Source of the DNA: Actinomycetes bacterium
GTDB taxonomy: Bacteria > Actinomycetota > Actinomycetes > Actinomycetales > Actinomycetaceae
Length of the DNA: 6,331 bases
NCBI GenBank assembly: GCA_023420745.1
Contig: JAEZVQ010000163.1
Location: 1-6,331 of the forward strand
Reading direction: 5' to 3'
The notes under the pieces were generated by a model. That model worked only from the letters and a program-made list of their open reading frames with translations. It did not search any database and was not told where the DNA came from. This document shows, in pieces, positions 5,939 through 6,331 of this stretch. The translations under genes and the position numbers were made by a program. Numbering within the stretch: the first letter of the stretch is position 1; each line of letters begins with the position of its first letter.

Positions 5939-6133
5939 ATGCCATACACGATCAATACCGTTCCTGCGACCACACCGAACTTCACCACCGAGGCTGCCGC
6001 CAAGCTCGCCGATCTCTTTCCCGAGATTGTCGCCGACGGTCGAATCAACCTCGATACCCTCAAAACCATGCTCGACATCGACGTCGAGGATGGTCGCGAG
6101 CGATTCGGTCTGACGTGGCGGTGCGTGAGGTGA
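5939..6133 (+). pseudogene. mod: Type III restriction-modification methyltransferase (Mod), N-terminal fragment
   Basis: The first 60 residues match, from my knowledge of the family, the N-terminus of Mod subunits of type III restriction-modification systems. The key part is ADLFPEIVADGRINLDTLK (24-42), then the segment up to DVEDGRERFGLTW (48-60), which normally leads into the target-recognition and methyltransferase domains. An intact Mod transfers a methyl group from S-adenosylmethionine to adenine and is usually several hundred residues long. Here the match ends at W60, followed by RCVR and a stop. All catalytic motifs (DPPY, FxGxG) are missing, so the fragment cannot methylate DNA. The start is well supported by GGAG at 5929-5932, 6 nt before the ATG. 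No res gene is seen. The breakpoint falls where mtn homology begins, so the loss is a junction, not a point mutation. Confidence 0.8.
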
Positions 6134-6331
6134 TCGTGGGCAGCGAGTTCATGTACTCGCGCGCCGACGCCACTGCCTTTGGTTACGCGCCCGGCCAGGT
6201 CCCTGGATTGCCGGCAACCTTCCCGGCGGACGCGCGCCTGGTCGCAGCTTTCACCGAACCGGGTTTCACCACGCCCGCAACCCGCGTGGGCCAAGTGGCT
6301 TCCTCTGATGCTTTCGTCACCGCCACCACGG
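6112..6331 (+). pseudogene. mtn: MTA/SAH nucleosidase (MTAN), internal fragment missing its N-terminus, runs off window
   Basis: Reading from 6112 gives 73 codons without a stop, beginning DVAVREVIVGSEFMYSRADA. The stretch RADATAFGYAPGQVPGLPA (17-35) is the hallmark of 5'-methylthioadenosine/S-adenosylhomocysteine nucleosidase, compare DADVTAFGYEYGQLPG in E. coli. SSDAFV (64-69) corresponds to the SGDAFI/SGDSF block. The enzyme cleaves the adenine-ribose bond of methylthioadenosine and S-adenosylhomocysteine, products of S-adenosylmethionine use. The fragment starts roughly 85-90 residues into the family, so the first part, including the N-terminal catalytic glutamate, is absent. No start codon with a ribosome binding site precedes it. 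It is in a different frame from the mod fragment. The C-terminal half may continue past the window. The gene as joined here is broken, or the joint is artificial. Confidence 0.82.

Noticed and set aside
5691..5945. Short frames in the spacer before mod (both strands)
   Set aside because: They have no family resemblance, poor starts, and overlap the mod start region or its ribosome binding site.

Overview
The window looks like chromosomal DNA from a high-GC Gram-positive bacterium (Actinomycetota, possibly the Actinomycetaceae or a relative). This rests on GC-rich codon use, a tRNA gene without an encoded CCA, an actinobacterial type of small Cys/His protein, and TANNNT promoter hexamers placed 6 nt before start codons that lack a ribosome binding site. 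The genus is a guess.

Left part (1-1095): the 3' end of a tRNA-Leu gene and a strong intrinsic terminator come first. They are followed by a small 84-residue Cys/His protein gene (+) that converges on an MgtC/SapB-family membrane protein gene (-). The two stop codons interlock in a single CTAG.

Centre (1096-5106): a 133-bp divergent spacer carries candidate leaderless promoters for mgtC and for a three-gene operon. The operon encodes a cytoplasmic FrnE/DsbA-like thiol oxidoreductase, a two-domain protein that joins a RimJ/RimL-type GNAT acetyltransferase to an all-alpha NTP pyrophosphohydrolase (MazG/HisE/DR2231 type), and a Dcp-type M3 zinc peptidase. The first two genes overlap by ATGA. 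The second and third are adjacent or overlap, depending on the start. Redox handling, nucleotide clean-up and peptide breakdown suggest a stress or housekeeping operon, but this is inference. The bifunctional gene has a short AT-rich stretch in its interdomain linker, which holds the only two in-frame TTA codons I found in the main genes.

Right part (5095-6331): a second, stand-alone GNAT gene (-) converges on the operon across an imperfect hairpin. A 319-bp spacer, AT-rich in its second half, contains two short dyads. After it comes the first 60 codons of a type III restriction-modification methyltransferase (mod). At about 6112-6118 this homology stops and the sequence becomes, in another frame, the middle of a 5'-methylthioadenosine/S-adenosylhomocysteine nucleosidase gene (mtn), which runs off the window end. 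Neither partner is complete at this junction. It is either a real deletion or rearrangement across about 7 bp shared by both genes, or an assembly chimera. It is the most unusual structure here, together with the GNAT-pyrophosphohydrolase fusion. I saw no CRISPR array, insertion sequence or complete defence system.
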